Shown here piece by piece: positions 20,995 to 32,600 of a stretch of 64,000 nt of DNA. This stretch comes from Saccharomyces paradoxus. Lineage: Eukaryota; Ascomycota; Saccharomycetes; Saccharomycetales; Saccharomycetaceae. The DNA lies in contig NC_047487.1 of the NCBI RefSeq assembly GCF_002079055.1, positions 62,001 through 126,000 of the forward strand. The letters are read 5' to 3'. Below the pieces are notes generated by a model. That model saw only the letters and a list, made by a program, of their open reading frames with translations, ran no database searches and was not told where the DNA came from. Within the stretch, counting starts at the first letter, position 1. The number at the start of each line of letters is the position of its first letter. A program made the position numbers and the translations under genes.

Positions 20995-22596
20995 ATGCAA
21001 AATGCTCAAACGAGGAGTTCTTCTACCGACAGCGGAGTGGGTGGCATAGGTGGTAATAGCAAAAATGGTGTAGAAAAGAGACCCCTGACAGATGTGAAGC
21101 AAACGATGGATGCTGAAGCAGCTGATGCCGCATTCGGCCACAAATCTACTGTTGAAACTAAACCAAACATGGGGTGGCAAGCTTCTCACAGCAATTTGGC
21201 TGCATTACACGAAAAGGAGCGGAAATATGAAATGGAACACCACCATGCTCGTCATAAACTGCATCGCCAAGTTATTCCGGATTACACATCTGCTTCTACC
21301 GCCATGTTCAGCGACTGTATGTTCAACACAGCACCAAGTCTCAGTACAGTGAAATCTTCTGGGCTCTCGCCAAAACATCCGTTCAACATAGTTGCCACGT
21401 TTAAAGGACCCTTCCCGCAGCATAGTATGAAATCGAAGCCTCTGGATGGTGGATACTCTGCCAAAGACCCTTTTCCGTCATTCAGGATGTTGCAAGGCCA
21501 GCAGCATCCAGCTCATCGTCATTATAAAGACAACGACAATTACGGCCTTAAGTCACCTTCCCGGTCCTTCGTGAAAGACAAGAAAAGGCTGGTTCACCGG
21601 TTTTTGAAATCTATGGAACCTTCTTCATCTGTGCATTCCAAGGATTCGTCTACGCTAGCGCCACCTTTTAACCCAATATTGCCCAATGTCATGCCTAAAC
21701 CTTCCAAGCGACCTTACAGACACCGTTCGCATACATCAGACGGTAGTTCCAGCTCGCAGACAGATATATCGCTACAGAGCTTGCTTTATCATGATCTTGA
21801 AACCTCCCCAAAGAAGGATGTTTCGCCCTTGCCCTTTGCCAAGAACTCAAGGCCGCCCTCTGTAGTTTCCGAATCCTCTCCTGCGGTTGGTAATTCCAAT
21901 GGCCTTTCGCCAAAAGATGTTTGCAATTCTTCGCTTTCTCTGTCGTCCTCATCTTCATTGTCTTCGTCTTCATTGTCTTCATCATCGACATCTTTCTCAC
22001 AATCAGTGGTTATTGACCCTCTTGAACCTCCCGGAAATATCACGTATAGTAGTTCGAATCTTTCGCTGAATTCTGACGAATTAGACTACTATCAGCGCCA
22101 TATCGGATTACAGTTGCAGCAGACAGAAGCTTTACTAAAGCACAATTTGAAGGATGAGGTTCTGAAAGATGAGAATGAGCTGGTTAAAAACATCGCAAGT
22201 TTTGACAAGACTCTTAAAGAGTTAAGGGACCTAAAACTCAGGACCATTGGATGGAAAGAACTCGTTGAAGAGGACTACCTTAGGAATTTGAAACAGGATT
22301 TTGACAAAAAAAATCCTGAATCATTCGAGTCACGCTTGAGTGATACAATAAATACGAATGTGGCCAAGTTACAAGACTTGGAGCAAAGGATGGCTTCCTG
22401 CAAGGAGAGGTTGGCCTCTAGAAAGGAAACGATGAGAAAAATGGAAAGTTTATTGTCCTTGGAAAATTCCTTGATGATATCTAAAAAAAATGTAACATTT
22501 ACCTCTAAATACCGCAACGAGGCCCTCGATATTCTTTTTTTAATCATCATCATTGTCGTATGCTATACCTTCAAGTATCTAATATGGCATCATTGA
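20995..22596 (+). CDS. FRT2: Tail-anchored ER protein Frt2 (Hph2)
   Basis: 533 residues (about 528 in S. cerevisiae). ER membrane protein that interacts with Frt1, a calcineurin target, and promotes growth under high Na+ and alkaline or cell-wall stress; also linked to post-translational translocation through Sec63/Sec71. The first 400 residues are low complexity and Ser/Pro/His rich, including a poly-Ser tract at about 317-340. A helical coiled-coil region covers about 350-495 (LQLQQTEALLKHNLKDEVLK, LQDLEQRMASCKERLASRKE). A single hydrophobic segment, about 510-529 (ILFLIIIIVVCYTF), ends the protein as a tail anchor. It is one of the fastest-changing genes in the window relative to S. cerevisiae. 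Paralogue FRT1. Confidence 0.96.
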   Translation: MQNAQTRSSSTDSGVGGIGGNSKNGVEKRPLTDVKQTMDAEAADAAFGHKSTVETKPNMGWQASHSNLAALHEKERKYEMEHHHARHKLHRQVIPDYTSASTAMFSDCMFNTAPSLSTVKSSGLSPKHPFNIVATFKGPFPQHSMKSKPLDGGYSAKDPFPSFRMLQGQQHPAHRHYKDNDNYGLKSPSRSFVKDKKRLVHRFLKSMEPSSSVHSKDSSTLAPPFNPILPNVMPKPSKRPYRHRSHTSDGSSSSQTDISLQSLLYHDLETSPKKDVSPLPFAKNSRPPSVVSESSPAVGNSNGLSPKDVCNSSLSLSSSSSLSSSSLSSSSTSFSQSVVIDPLEPPGNITYSSSNLSLNSDELDYYQRHIGLQLQQTEALLKHNLKDEVLKDENELVKNIASFDKTLKELRDLKLRTIGWKELVEEDYLRNLKQDFDKKNPESFESRLSDTINTNVAKLQDLEQRMASCKERLASRKETMRKMESLLSLENSLMISKKNVTFTSKYRNEALDILFLIIIIVVCYTFKYLIWHH

Positions 22597-22823
22597 AAAA
22601 CAGATATTCGTACATCAAAAACGATTGATTTATAATTAATATCTTATAATTTATTCTGTAATTTTTTCATATGTAACGTGTAAATGTAAAAATAGACTTC
22701 TGGTATTTTCAATCAAGTGGAAAGAAGAAGGGAAAAAATGGCAATGAAATAGAAAACTACAGACCTGAGAAGGAAGAATACAAAAAGGATAGGATAGATC
22801 ATATTTCACAGTCACCGTGAATA

Positions 22824-23609
22824 ATGGCCCCAAGTATAGCGACGGTAAAAATAGCCAGGGATATGGTTCTGCCATTACGTATATTTGTCAATAGAAAACA
22901 GCTCCTTCAAAGCAATGAGAAAACTGGCAATAAGTCGAATGCTACTATATTTGAAGCACCGTTATTATCAAATAACTCTATCGTCTGCTTAAAATCACCG
23001 AACACAAGAATATATTTATCACAACAAGATAAGAAGAACCTCTGTGATGAGATCAAGGAGGATCTGTTATTGATTGTGTATGAACTAGCATCTCCGGAAA
23101 TTATCAGCTCCGTGCTCAGCAAAATAAGAATTGGACATTCTATTGATTTCCAAACCAAAGTTTTTCCTAAGCTTTTTGCAGGAGCTGACACAGATGATGT
23201 GGTAACTTCTCATATACGGACTGTAACAAGGCTTGCTAAATTCAAATACAAGTTGGAATACAAACATAAGTGGGAACTGGACATATTCATAAATAGCATT
23301 AAGAAAATTGCTAACTTAAGGCATTACTTGATATTCCAAACATTAACGTTAAACGGTTTTTCATTGAATGCAGGCCCAAAAACGTTATTAGCTATGAAAA
23401 TAGAAAAACAGCCCCAGGTGCCTAATTTGCTGACAGAAAATGAGGAGGCAGATGCCCTTGTTACACCGATAGAAGAGGATATAAAACCTGTAATAGAATT
23501 CATGTACAAGCCTGTTATTAATTTGGGCGAGATTATCGATATACATGTGTTGCATAGACCTAGAAGACATAAGATATGTACCCAATCGAACCAGCCCCAA
23601 GAGGAATGA
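22824..23609 (+). CDS. SAW1: Flap-binding protein Saw1
   Basis: 261 residues, same as in S. cerevisiae. Binds branched DNA and recruits the Rad1-Rad10 endonuclease to 3' flaps during single-strand annealing. No catalytic motif is expected. I see an opening APSIATVKIARDMVLPLRIF, a central helical segment (CDEIKEDLLLIVYELASPEI) and a C-terminal VINLGEIIDIHVLHRPRRH, consistent with an all-non-enzymatic scaffold. It follows FRT2 in the same direction and converges on DRS2 (157 bases between stops). Confidence 0.95.
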   Translation: MAPSIATVKIARDMVLPLRIFVNRKQLLQSNEKTGNKSNATIFEAPLLSNNSIVCLKSPNTRIYLSQQDKKNLCDEIKEDLLLIVYELASPEIISSVLSKIRIGHSIDFQTKVFPKLFAGADTDDVVTSHIRTVTRLAKFKYKLEYKHKWELDIFINSIKKIANLRHYLIFQTLTLNGFSLNAGPKTLLAMKIEKQPQVPNLLTENEEADALVTPIEEDIKPVIEFMYKPVINLGEIIDIHVLHRPRRHKICTQSNQPQEE

Positions 23610-23766
23610 ACAACTCAATAACAAAGTGATGGCTTAATATTATAATTTCTATATAACGGATATATATTATGGTAAATGTACATACTTTACTAATGGTAAT
23701 AATGACTTTTCTTTTTATCTTGTTTTATTTTATTTTTTTTTGTATCTTGCTCTTTATTTCTGCGAC

Positions 23767-26700
23767 TCATATATCAAATGAAAAATCGTCTCTCGAAGAG
23801 CTGAATCTACTTGGATTTTGACTACCATCAGCAAAAGGATTTTCAATGAACGGTTCTGCACTTTGAAAGCCATTACTTTCTGGCCCATTATTATCGCTGA
23901 ATGGGTTCGCCGAGGCATCTTGCAATTCACCGTACTTACCTCTCTTTTGAGTAGTATCATACATTCTGATAATCTTTTCTTGTCCACCCTCTTCAGCCTG
24001 TGAAAAGGCAAATCCTCTTTGTTTTTTCATCCTTTGCACTTGCCTTACCTTCCTGATGGCATTTTGGAATTGTTGAACGTGTGGTCTAGAGTCACTGATA
24101 TTGTATTTCTGCATTTCTTGAATAACATGATACGTTTCTGGTTCATACATTCTTTTATAGTACTTCCATAAGAAGTCTCTTACTAAAGCAAAAATCGGTA
24201 AAACAATCAAAGTTAACCAAAATACACCGGACCCATATGTGTGTTTAACTACACCATAGTACTCTCTTGAAATGTTAGCATGAGGAAATATAGAAGCATA
24301 AATTGGGAAGAAAATTAACCAAAATAAGAAGGATCCAGGAATGGCAATTAAGGTAAATTTCGTCCATTGGTTAGTTACTAAGGCAGCTTTTCCTAAAACA
24401 ATAATAACACTCGTAGTATAGACGGTTACACCCCATGACCAATGATCAGCTAGTTCGCCGTGCATGTTTAAGGCAAACCCGTATCTATAAATTAATATGG
24501 TCCCGATAAATACTATTGCGGAATGGAAAAAGCCGTTAATAATCCATCCCCAGAAGATGTAAACAGAGAAAAATTGACCCTTCTGTCCTAATTTGTATAA
24601 TTGTGGATACCGCTCAAGTAATCTACTACTAACAAATTGATCAAAGACACCAATGACAAAAGGGGGCCAAACAGTAAAGAATAAGTTATAGAAACTCATT
24701 GTCCATGATTCCATAATTGACTGACCGGAAAAGGCATTGGCAAAAACGTACCAAAACTGCGTCATGTATAATGCTGTATTCTTGTAAAATGAATACAGGA
24801 TTGCAACAGAGATTCTTTGATAAGACCAGGAACCATGAACCAATAATAGTTTCTTTAAAAATTTGAATTGGCCAACGGCTATATCAGCAGAACGAGCAGC
24901 TTGCATACCTTCCATACCACTAATACCGACACCAACATGAGCTGCCTGGATCATACTAACATCATTGGCACCATCACCAATGGCTAGTAATAATGAAGAT
25001 GACTTTCTTTTTACCATTTTAACAACCAAAGCCTTCTGTAATGGAGATACACGACAACATATAACCGCTTTACAAAGTTTCGCCACAGTTAACAAATAAT
25101 CTTCTAATTCAGGCTCCAATGCAAAGCCTAATGATTTACCATCAATAACGAGCGCTAAAGTGTTCATATCATGTGTTGACAGTTGGTGCTCATTGAGAGC
25201 ATTAATCTTCTCTAACAAATTTCTCTCAGTGTCATCTTTAGTTTCCTCGTTGATGATCAACAAATTCATGTCTTCACTCAGTAAACGACAACTCATACCA
25301 ATATTAATAGCAGTTTCCTGTCTGTCACCAGTTAAAACCCAAATTTTGATACCCGCTTCTTGTAATGTGTGGATGGTCTCTGGAACGCCATCCTGTAACT
25401 TATCTTCAATGGCAGTTGCACCAATTAATATTAGATTTTTCTCAATTAGATCCGCAGCTTCGTCTAGCTTCTCGGCTCTGTTATCTAAAGTTGTGGCAGC
25501 CACATTGTAAATACTATTCCATTCTTCATATTCTCCCTGAGAGATATCTCTCATCGCCAAACACAACGTTCTTAAACCCTCAGATGCATAATCTTCCAAA
25601 TGCCTCATTGTAGCCTCCACGTATTGGTTAGCTTCATCATCCAATCTTTCCAAAATGACAGTATCTGCACCTTTACAGAATAGTTTTATTGAACCATCAG
25701 GAAATCTAAATATGGCGCTCATTCTCTTCCTGGTAGAATTAAATTCACAAATGTTAAGTAATTGATATTCTTTTTCCTCGCCAGTTTCTTCTAATAAAAC
25801 AGTTACAGAGTTTGGTTTACGGATGATAAACTTATACCCTAAATCTGCACCACCTTGAACAAGCGCACCTTCATCTGGAGAAGCTGCTTGATATTTAATA
25901 GATCCATCGCTTTGAAACTCTGGAATAACAGTATGACAAGTAGCTAATAATGTTAAGAAGTCATTAATGATAGGCGAATCCTCGTCAGAAGGATCATTTA
26001 GCTTTTTCTTCAAATCGTCAAATTTTCTATAACCAACTTCAATCCCATCTTCCACAGTAGCTGTTTTATCCTCGGGTATTTTATCAATATAACAATGGCC
26101 CGCAATGGAGCAGGATTTAAATTCCATGATATTTCTTGTTAAAGTTCCTGTCTTGTCACTGAAGATATATTCAATTTGACCAAGCTCTTCAACCAAAGAG
26201 GACGTACGAACCACAGTTGGGGTATCAGTTTTCTCATAGTACAAATCCAGATCTGAACCTATCATAAAAGCTTGATAATATTTGATTAATTCAACGGTAA
26301 CAAATAAAGAAATAGGCACTAAATTCGAGAATAGAATCCAAAATGTTAAAAAGTCTTTAAAGAATAGTCCAGCCTTGTTGGTGCCCTCCAGGTAAAGATA
26401 TGATAAATGTTTGGCATCTGCCGTAGACATAATAACATTCCCAATAGAGGAAATTAAGATTAGAACGATCAAAACCGTGAACAAAGCGATAATCTGTCTG
26501 TTGATGATTTTCTCGACCGCGGTTCTCTTAATTGGGGTGGCGGTGGCATTACGCATTAATTTGGTTTCATGACCGGTAAAGATAACTAAACCAAATATCC
26601 AAGCGGTGTTTCTTAGAGTTGCACCTCTTAAAATCATTTGGTCAGGGGATAACGGTATTTGACGATCATTTAATGTCATTGTACCTTCATAAGTATACAA

Positions 26701-27834
26701 GCTAGAGTTTGGCTGTTCGGAAACAACTTTCCCCTTCATGTTCTTCAAAGTTCTAACGTCAATAAATTTGGCAGTTTCTACTCTTGATTGTTTGATCTTT
26801 AAATTTGTTTCACCATCTAAGTTGGCAGTTTCAATGTAGCAAAGGCCTTCCGGCTCCGAAGATGACAAAATTATGGTATCGGCAGGAATAGGTTCCTCTG
26901 ATTTTACTCTAATTATGTCACCTACACGGATATCAATCCATCGTTTCTCAACAAAGTCATCATGTGCTTCTGAAAATATTTCTGCCGTCGAATTATTTAA
27001 TTCTTTATCAGAATTAGCTCTCTTGATATCTTCGATACATTCTTTCATGGCAGACACAATCAACACCACTAACAAAGTACCAATGGTGGTATATCTATTG
27101 GTTGGCGAGACGTGAGGCACCTGTTGAATGGCGGATGTACATAAGAAAAACAGATTAGCGTATTTGGAAAACTCCTGGAACAAAAATTTAGGCAGAAAGG
27201 TAGCAAAATTGTACTTGGTAGTGGATATATGGTTGTCACTATAACCAAACGAGGAATTGGCAAGATGATCGTTAATGTGAATGACTCTTGGTTCACCATT
27301 GCCTTCTGCGTCGCTACCGTTTTTTCTTAAAATATATCGGTTGAAAAGGATTTTAATGTTGAACTTATTCCTCGAGTTTAAGTAACTATCATCTAATTCG
27401 TTGTTAGTCACCGCATTATAATGATTCATTTCGAAACTTTCGGGCCCTTTCTTCCGTTTGAATGTAAAGGCATTTTTGAGACCATTACCGAACCTAGTGA
27501 GTAAACCGGGAGGTTTGACTGCTCTTAGCGATTGTGGTTGATATGCACTTGAATCAAATCTATTGGCATTCCAAGACGTTTGGTCGTCATCGTTGTTGCT
27601 CATAAATGGATTTTCATGCACATCATTTTCAATGTTATCATCATCAGCACTTAAGTCAATAGTCTCTTCGGGAAATACATGGCTCGGTGGCACGTAATTC
27701 GCGTTTGCATGTGAGTTGGTAGTTTTTGAATGGGATTCAGAAGGAGGAGTGGTGTCGTCTAAGAAATCAATATCGAAAAGCGTGTCATCCTCCCCAGGTT
27801 TCCTCTTTGGGGGGGGTTTTCTGTCGTCATTCAT
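23767..27834 (-). CDS. DRS2: P4-type ATPase Drs2 (aminophospholipid flippase)
   Basis: 1355 residues from the ATG at 27834, matching S. cerevisiae. The frame is open 16 codons further upstream, but that would begin at GTG. With Cdc50 it flips phosphatidylserine to the cytosolic leaflet of the trans-Golgi and supports AP-1/clathrin vesicle budding. A-domain motif DGETN, catalytic Asp560 in SDKTGTLT, TGDRQETA hinge, GDGANDVSMI, and about ten membrane segments including VPISLFVTVEL (TM4). C-terminal regulatory region RMKKQRGFAFSQ (PI4P/Arf-GEF binding) and two NPF motifs (NPFSDN, NPFADG). Residues 25-70 are strongly diverged from S. cerevisiae while the core is nearly unchanged. Confidence 0.98.
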   Translation of the reverse strand: MNDDRKPPPKRKPGEDDTLFDIDFLDDTTPPSESHSKTTNSHANANYVPPSHVFPEETIDLSADDDNIENDVHENPFMSNNDDDQTSWNANRFDSSAYQPQSLRAVKPPGLLTRFGNGLKNAFTFKRKKGPESFEMNHYNAVTNNELDDSYLNSRNKFNIKILFNRYILRKNGSDAEGNGEPRVIHINDHLANSSFGYSDNHISTTKYNFATFLPKFLFQEFSKYANLFFLCTSAIQQVPHVSPTNRYTTIGTLLVVLIVSAMKECIEDIKRANSDKELNNSTAEIFSEAHDDFVEKRWIDIRVGDIIRVKSEEPIPADTIILSSSEPEGLCYIETANLDGETNLKIKQSRVETAKFIDVRTLKNMKGKVVSEQPNSSLYTYEGTMTLNDRQIPLSPDQMILRGATLRNTAWIFGLVIFTGHETKLMRNATATPIKRTAVEKIINRQIIALFTVLIVLILISSIGNVIMSTADAKHLSYLYLEGTNKAGLFFKDFLTFWILFSNLVPISLFVTVELIKYYQAFMIGSDLDLYYEKTDTPTVVRTSSLVEELGQIEYIFSDKTGTLTRNIMEFKSCSIAGHCYIDKIPEDKTATVEDGIEVGYRKFDDLKKKLNDPSDEDSPIINDFLTLLATCHTVIPEFQSDGSIKYQAASPDEGALVQGGADLGYKFIIRKPNSVTVLLEETGEEKEYQLLNICEFNSTRKRMSAIFRFPDGSIKLFCKGADTVILERLDDEANQYVEATMRHLEDYASEGLRTLCLAMRDISQGEYEEWNSIYNVAATTLDNRAEKLDEAADLIEKNLILIGATAIEDKLQDGVPETIHTLQEAGIKIWVLTGDRQETAINIGMSCRLLSEDMNLLIINEETKDDTERNLLEKINALNEHQLSTHDMNTLALVIDGKSLGFALEPELEDYLLTVAKLCKAVICCRVSPLQKALVVKMVKRKSSSLLLAIGDGANDVSMIQAAHVGVGISGMEGMQAARSADIAVGQFKFLKKLLLVHGSWSYQRISVAILYSFYKNTALYMTQFWYVFANAFSGQSIMESWTMSFYNLFFTVWPPFVIGVFDQFVSSRLLERYPQLYKLGQKGQFFSVYIFWGWIINGFFHSAIVFIGTILIYRYGFALNMHGELADHWSWGVTVYTTSVIIVLGKAALVTNQWTKFTLIAIPGSFLFWLIFFPIYASIFPHANISREYYGVVKHTYGSGVFWLTLIVLPIFALVRDFLWKYYKRMYEPETYHVIQEMQKYNISDSRPHVQQFQNAIRKVRQVQRMKKQRGFAFSQAEEGGQEKIIRMYDTTQKRGKYGELQDASANPFSDNNGPESNGFQSAEPFIENPFADGSQNPSRFSSSRDDFSFDI

Positions 27835-28336
27835 GGTAAAGCGGGGAATGAAAGAACCAATCAGTAAAGTATTGCCTTGCACTAATTTCTATTTGACGTT
27901 ATGGGCTCCTTGTTGCACTATTCCCCTTAGAATTGCCAACAATCGTAGATTATATGTTTGTTCAACTTAGTGGCATTAAGCAGGTTTAGGTTTTCTGGCA
28001 AAAAAAGCCAATCACGTGATCGAGAACAATCCATTAATTTACACTTTAAATAATCAATACTCCAACAATCCCGTAGCAACAAGCTTCTGATTTGAAATGA
28101 TATTATGGTACCAGCTATTTCTAGTGTATAGTTTTATGGTAAGAATTTTAATTGTTACAGAATGGGCCATTTTACAAATATAACAGTCTATGTATTTATA
28201 TAAGTAGAAGAATTGAAATGTTTTTTAACTGATTCTTACTATGATACAGTGCATCGCCCAATCCACGTGGAAAAATCCTGTTTAATCAATAATAGAAACT
28301 GGAGAATCATGTAATGTTGTGTGGTATAGTGTGAGC
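27835..28336. other. DRS2 upstream / MAK16 downstream spacer with two E-boxes
   Basis: 502 bases. ATCACGTGAT at 28011-28020 and CCACGTGG at 28263-28270 are palindromic CACGTG boxes, suited to Cbf1, Pho4 or Tye7. The first is about 180 bases upstream of the DRS2 ATG. Otherwise AT-rich; no ORF or RNA gene is recognised. Confidence 0.65.
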
Positions 28337-29625
<1,289 letters not shown>

Positions 29626-32600
29626 TCAAGTAGATAGTTCATTAATCTCTTCTTGTGTTAATGTGCTGATATAGACACATTTACTGAGCAATTCGTGGTT
29701 AACTTTAAAAGCGTAAAACTTGGACCATTGAACCCTTTGAATGAAATTCTTCACTATTTGAACGTTCGTATCAAACTTATTGTAATTCACCACTTTATCC
29801 TCTAGGATCCAGTCCTTCTTCTCTGCGTTTGCTGATAGGTCCGAAAGATACACGACGATGAAGGGGACGCAACCCACTAGTGGATTTACCGAGTTAAGTA
29901 AATTTCTTATTGTAGAATAATTCCTGTCTAGTGAGGGAATTTTCTTTAGTTCTTCCCAAGTTAGCAGGTCGCCTGGTTCAATCAGACGCCATGCGTCAGT
30001 AAATTTTTGGACAACCGAAGAATTTAATGCTAGGATGATTTCCATTAATGTATTAAAGTTCTGAAATTTCTTACAGTGGTCTGCGACGTGTATAAACCTT
30101 TGAATGACATTTCTTTTCATTTTGCAGCTCTTGGTAAGAAGTATTTCTGATATAATCCAATCCACAGTTAAGTTAAACCTCGATATAGCTAAATCAATAC
30201 CGGATAAGGTCTCATTCCTCACTAATAGTTGCAACCAACTTATAACTTGTGGGCCTTCATGCTTCATTTTTAAGTCTAATAAATCTTTCCAATCTATTTC
30301 CCCCAAAATCTCCTTCTCTATCAAGGTCATTTGTTGCGCTACAGAGAGGGAATCGTACATTAGTATGAATGGGATGTGATTTTCATTATTAGAGATCATT
30401 AATCTTGAATCGTGAATTTTATATTGACCGATCAATTCCTGGATTTGTGCCGCTTGAATAGCAACATCAACATTACTAGAAACGTCTGTCTTTTCAGGTG
30501 AAGAAGAAGCAAAGCCTTCTTTCTCAGATTGGTCAGGAGTAAATGGAATGTTCATTATAGTTTGTCTCCTTCTTTCTATTAATAATGATTTTCTTTTTTC
30601 TGCGGGGCTATTTTGGAATGACGGCAAATTGTTGATGTTCAGCATTTCCACTTCATCTGCCAACTTGCTCGTTTTCAATCTAATAGCATCGCTACTCTTC
30701 GTGTTTTCTGGTTTTCCAGGAATTTTCTTATATGTACCTTCCAGTTTCATTAACGCCACGGTTATTGGATCGTCATTAATTGAATCATCTAGCATATTAG
30801 CAATTTCATTTAAATTTTCCTTATCTAGGGAGCCTGAAAAAGCTGACTCGGAATCCGCTCTTCGTGTATTCCGGGCGCTTGATGCGTCATTGATGTCGAT
30901 ATCATCCATTGTCAATACACTTCCTGACACATTACTATTAATTTCACTCTCGTTCTTCAGAAATTTACTTTTCAACTCCTCAACGTTTTTCATTGGAGAA
31001 GCAACATCAATACTACCGTCATCTGGTGAAAAAAAATACTTGTTGCTTTGTGCATGGGCACTTGGACTTTCCATATCATTATTGGAATCGCTTAAATCGA
31101 TTGTTTTCAACTCATGCAGTGAAGAAGTATTTGAAATCATGTCTTGGTATCCTCTTTGATATTCTTCCCTCAAATTTATTATTCTTTGATGTGGCACTGG
31201 TGAATCCCTAGATGTTTCAAAAGTTTCAACTGTACTACTAGTAGTAATCGAATTCAAATCACTTACAACAGACTCTATTGTGGGTGCTATGGACAATCTG
31301 ATTCTATTTGATTCACTCACTATGGTCACACCGGGCAATTCTCTCTGCGGACTTTGAATTTGTTTTATAGGGCTATTCTGGGCGGATTCAAAAAGCTTGC
31401 TCGTCGAGATACTGATAACGGTGGATGAAGTGTCAGAATACAAGGTGCTTTTTTTATTACATTCCAAATTGAGAGGTTCTATTTCACTTATCTCCTCTAT
31501 GACTGAATTCGATTCGTTATGCTCGGGATTTATGATAGATAACTCTTTGGTCGGCGTTATGGCTATGCTTTGGACTCTCGAAATGCTGATTCTTCCACTA
31601 GCAGGTCTCACAACTGCTTGTTTGACCTTGCGGTTGCAAGGTGAATGTTCTTTTGCTGCAGTTACATCACAATTATTAGCTTCTGATGACGCATCGACAA
31701 AGCTATCCAGCTTTTTTGTGCTGTTATATTGTAATTCATGGTTTTCTTCGTTATCGCAATTTTCTTCAAGTTCGCCCATATTATTCTTGTCCTCTTCAGA
31801 AACTTTCTCTTTTTCATCTAAAGACTTGGTATCTTCAAATGTAAACTCTCTAAGATTTAGAAACCCAGTTTTGGTTTTTAGAGCTGGACTATCCGTATGA
31901 TTTATGATTTTTCTGATGTTACTTGACTTTTTCGTTAAAGCATCCGTGGGTGGGGAAGTGGATGACAATTCGGAATCATACGAGTATGTTATTGATTCTG
32001 TGTCTTCCCTATTATCATTTAAGGGCGACAATTCTTTAAGATCAGGTAAAACATTTTTCAAAGGCGAAGAAGTCATACTTCTTTGAGATTGAGAATGATT
32101 TTTCCTTCTCGGTGTGATACTTGGGATCATTTCTGAGTTGGTTTTATCTGTTTCATGGAATAACAGCCTTTGAGGTCCATTCTCGTCTGTACGTGAGGAA
32201 TTAGCGTCTTTATCGAAGAGTCTCATACTTTCTGTTGAGTAACTACCATGCATTTTATTGTAGTATGCTGTTGTAAGACTTTTTACTTTTCTTCGTTGCA
32301 ATGCATCACACGAAGGCGACGGCAGCATGTTCGATTCATTGCTCTGCAGTTGCTTGTTTAAAGTATTAGTCAAAGAGATGACGGACTGAGCAATTGAACT
32401 TACGGTTTGGTATAAGTCTAAATTGTCCATAGCGCTAAAATTATCGTTACTTGGTTTAAAGTTATTTCGCTGTAAAAGTTTTATATCAAGTATGTGTTCT
32501 CGGCGTTCACAATCAACATCTACTATGTGATCTCTGTTACCATTTGAATGTGTTTGAACCTTTTCTATTAACTGGTTTTGTAAATGTAGGAGGGACTCTA

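Noticed and set aside
27835-27882. 16-codon in-frame N-terminal extension of DRS2
   Set aside because: It would start at GTG; the ATG at 27834 gives the known N-terminus MNDDRKPPPK.
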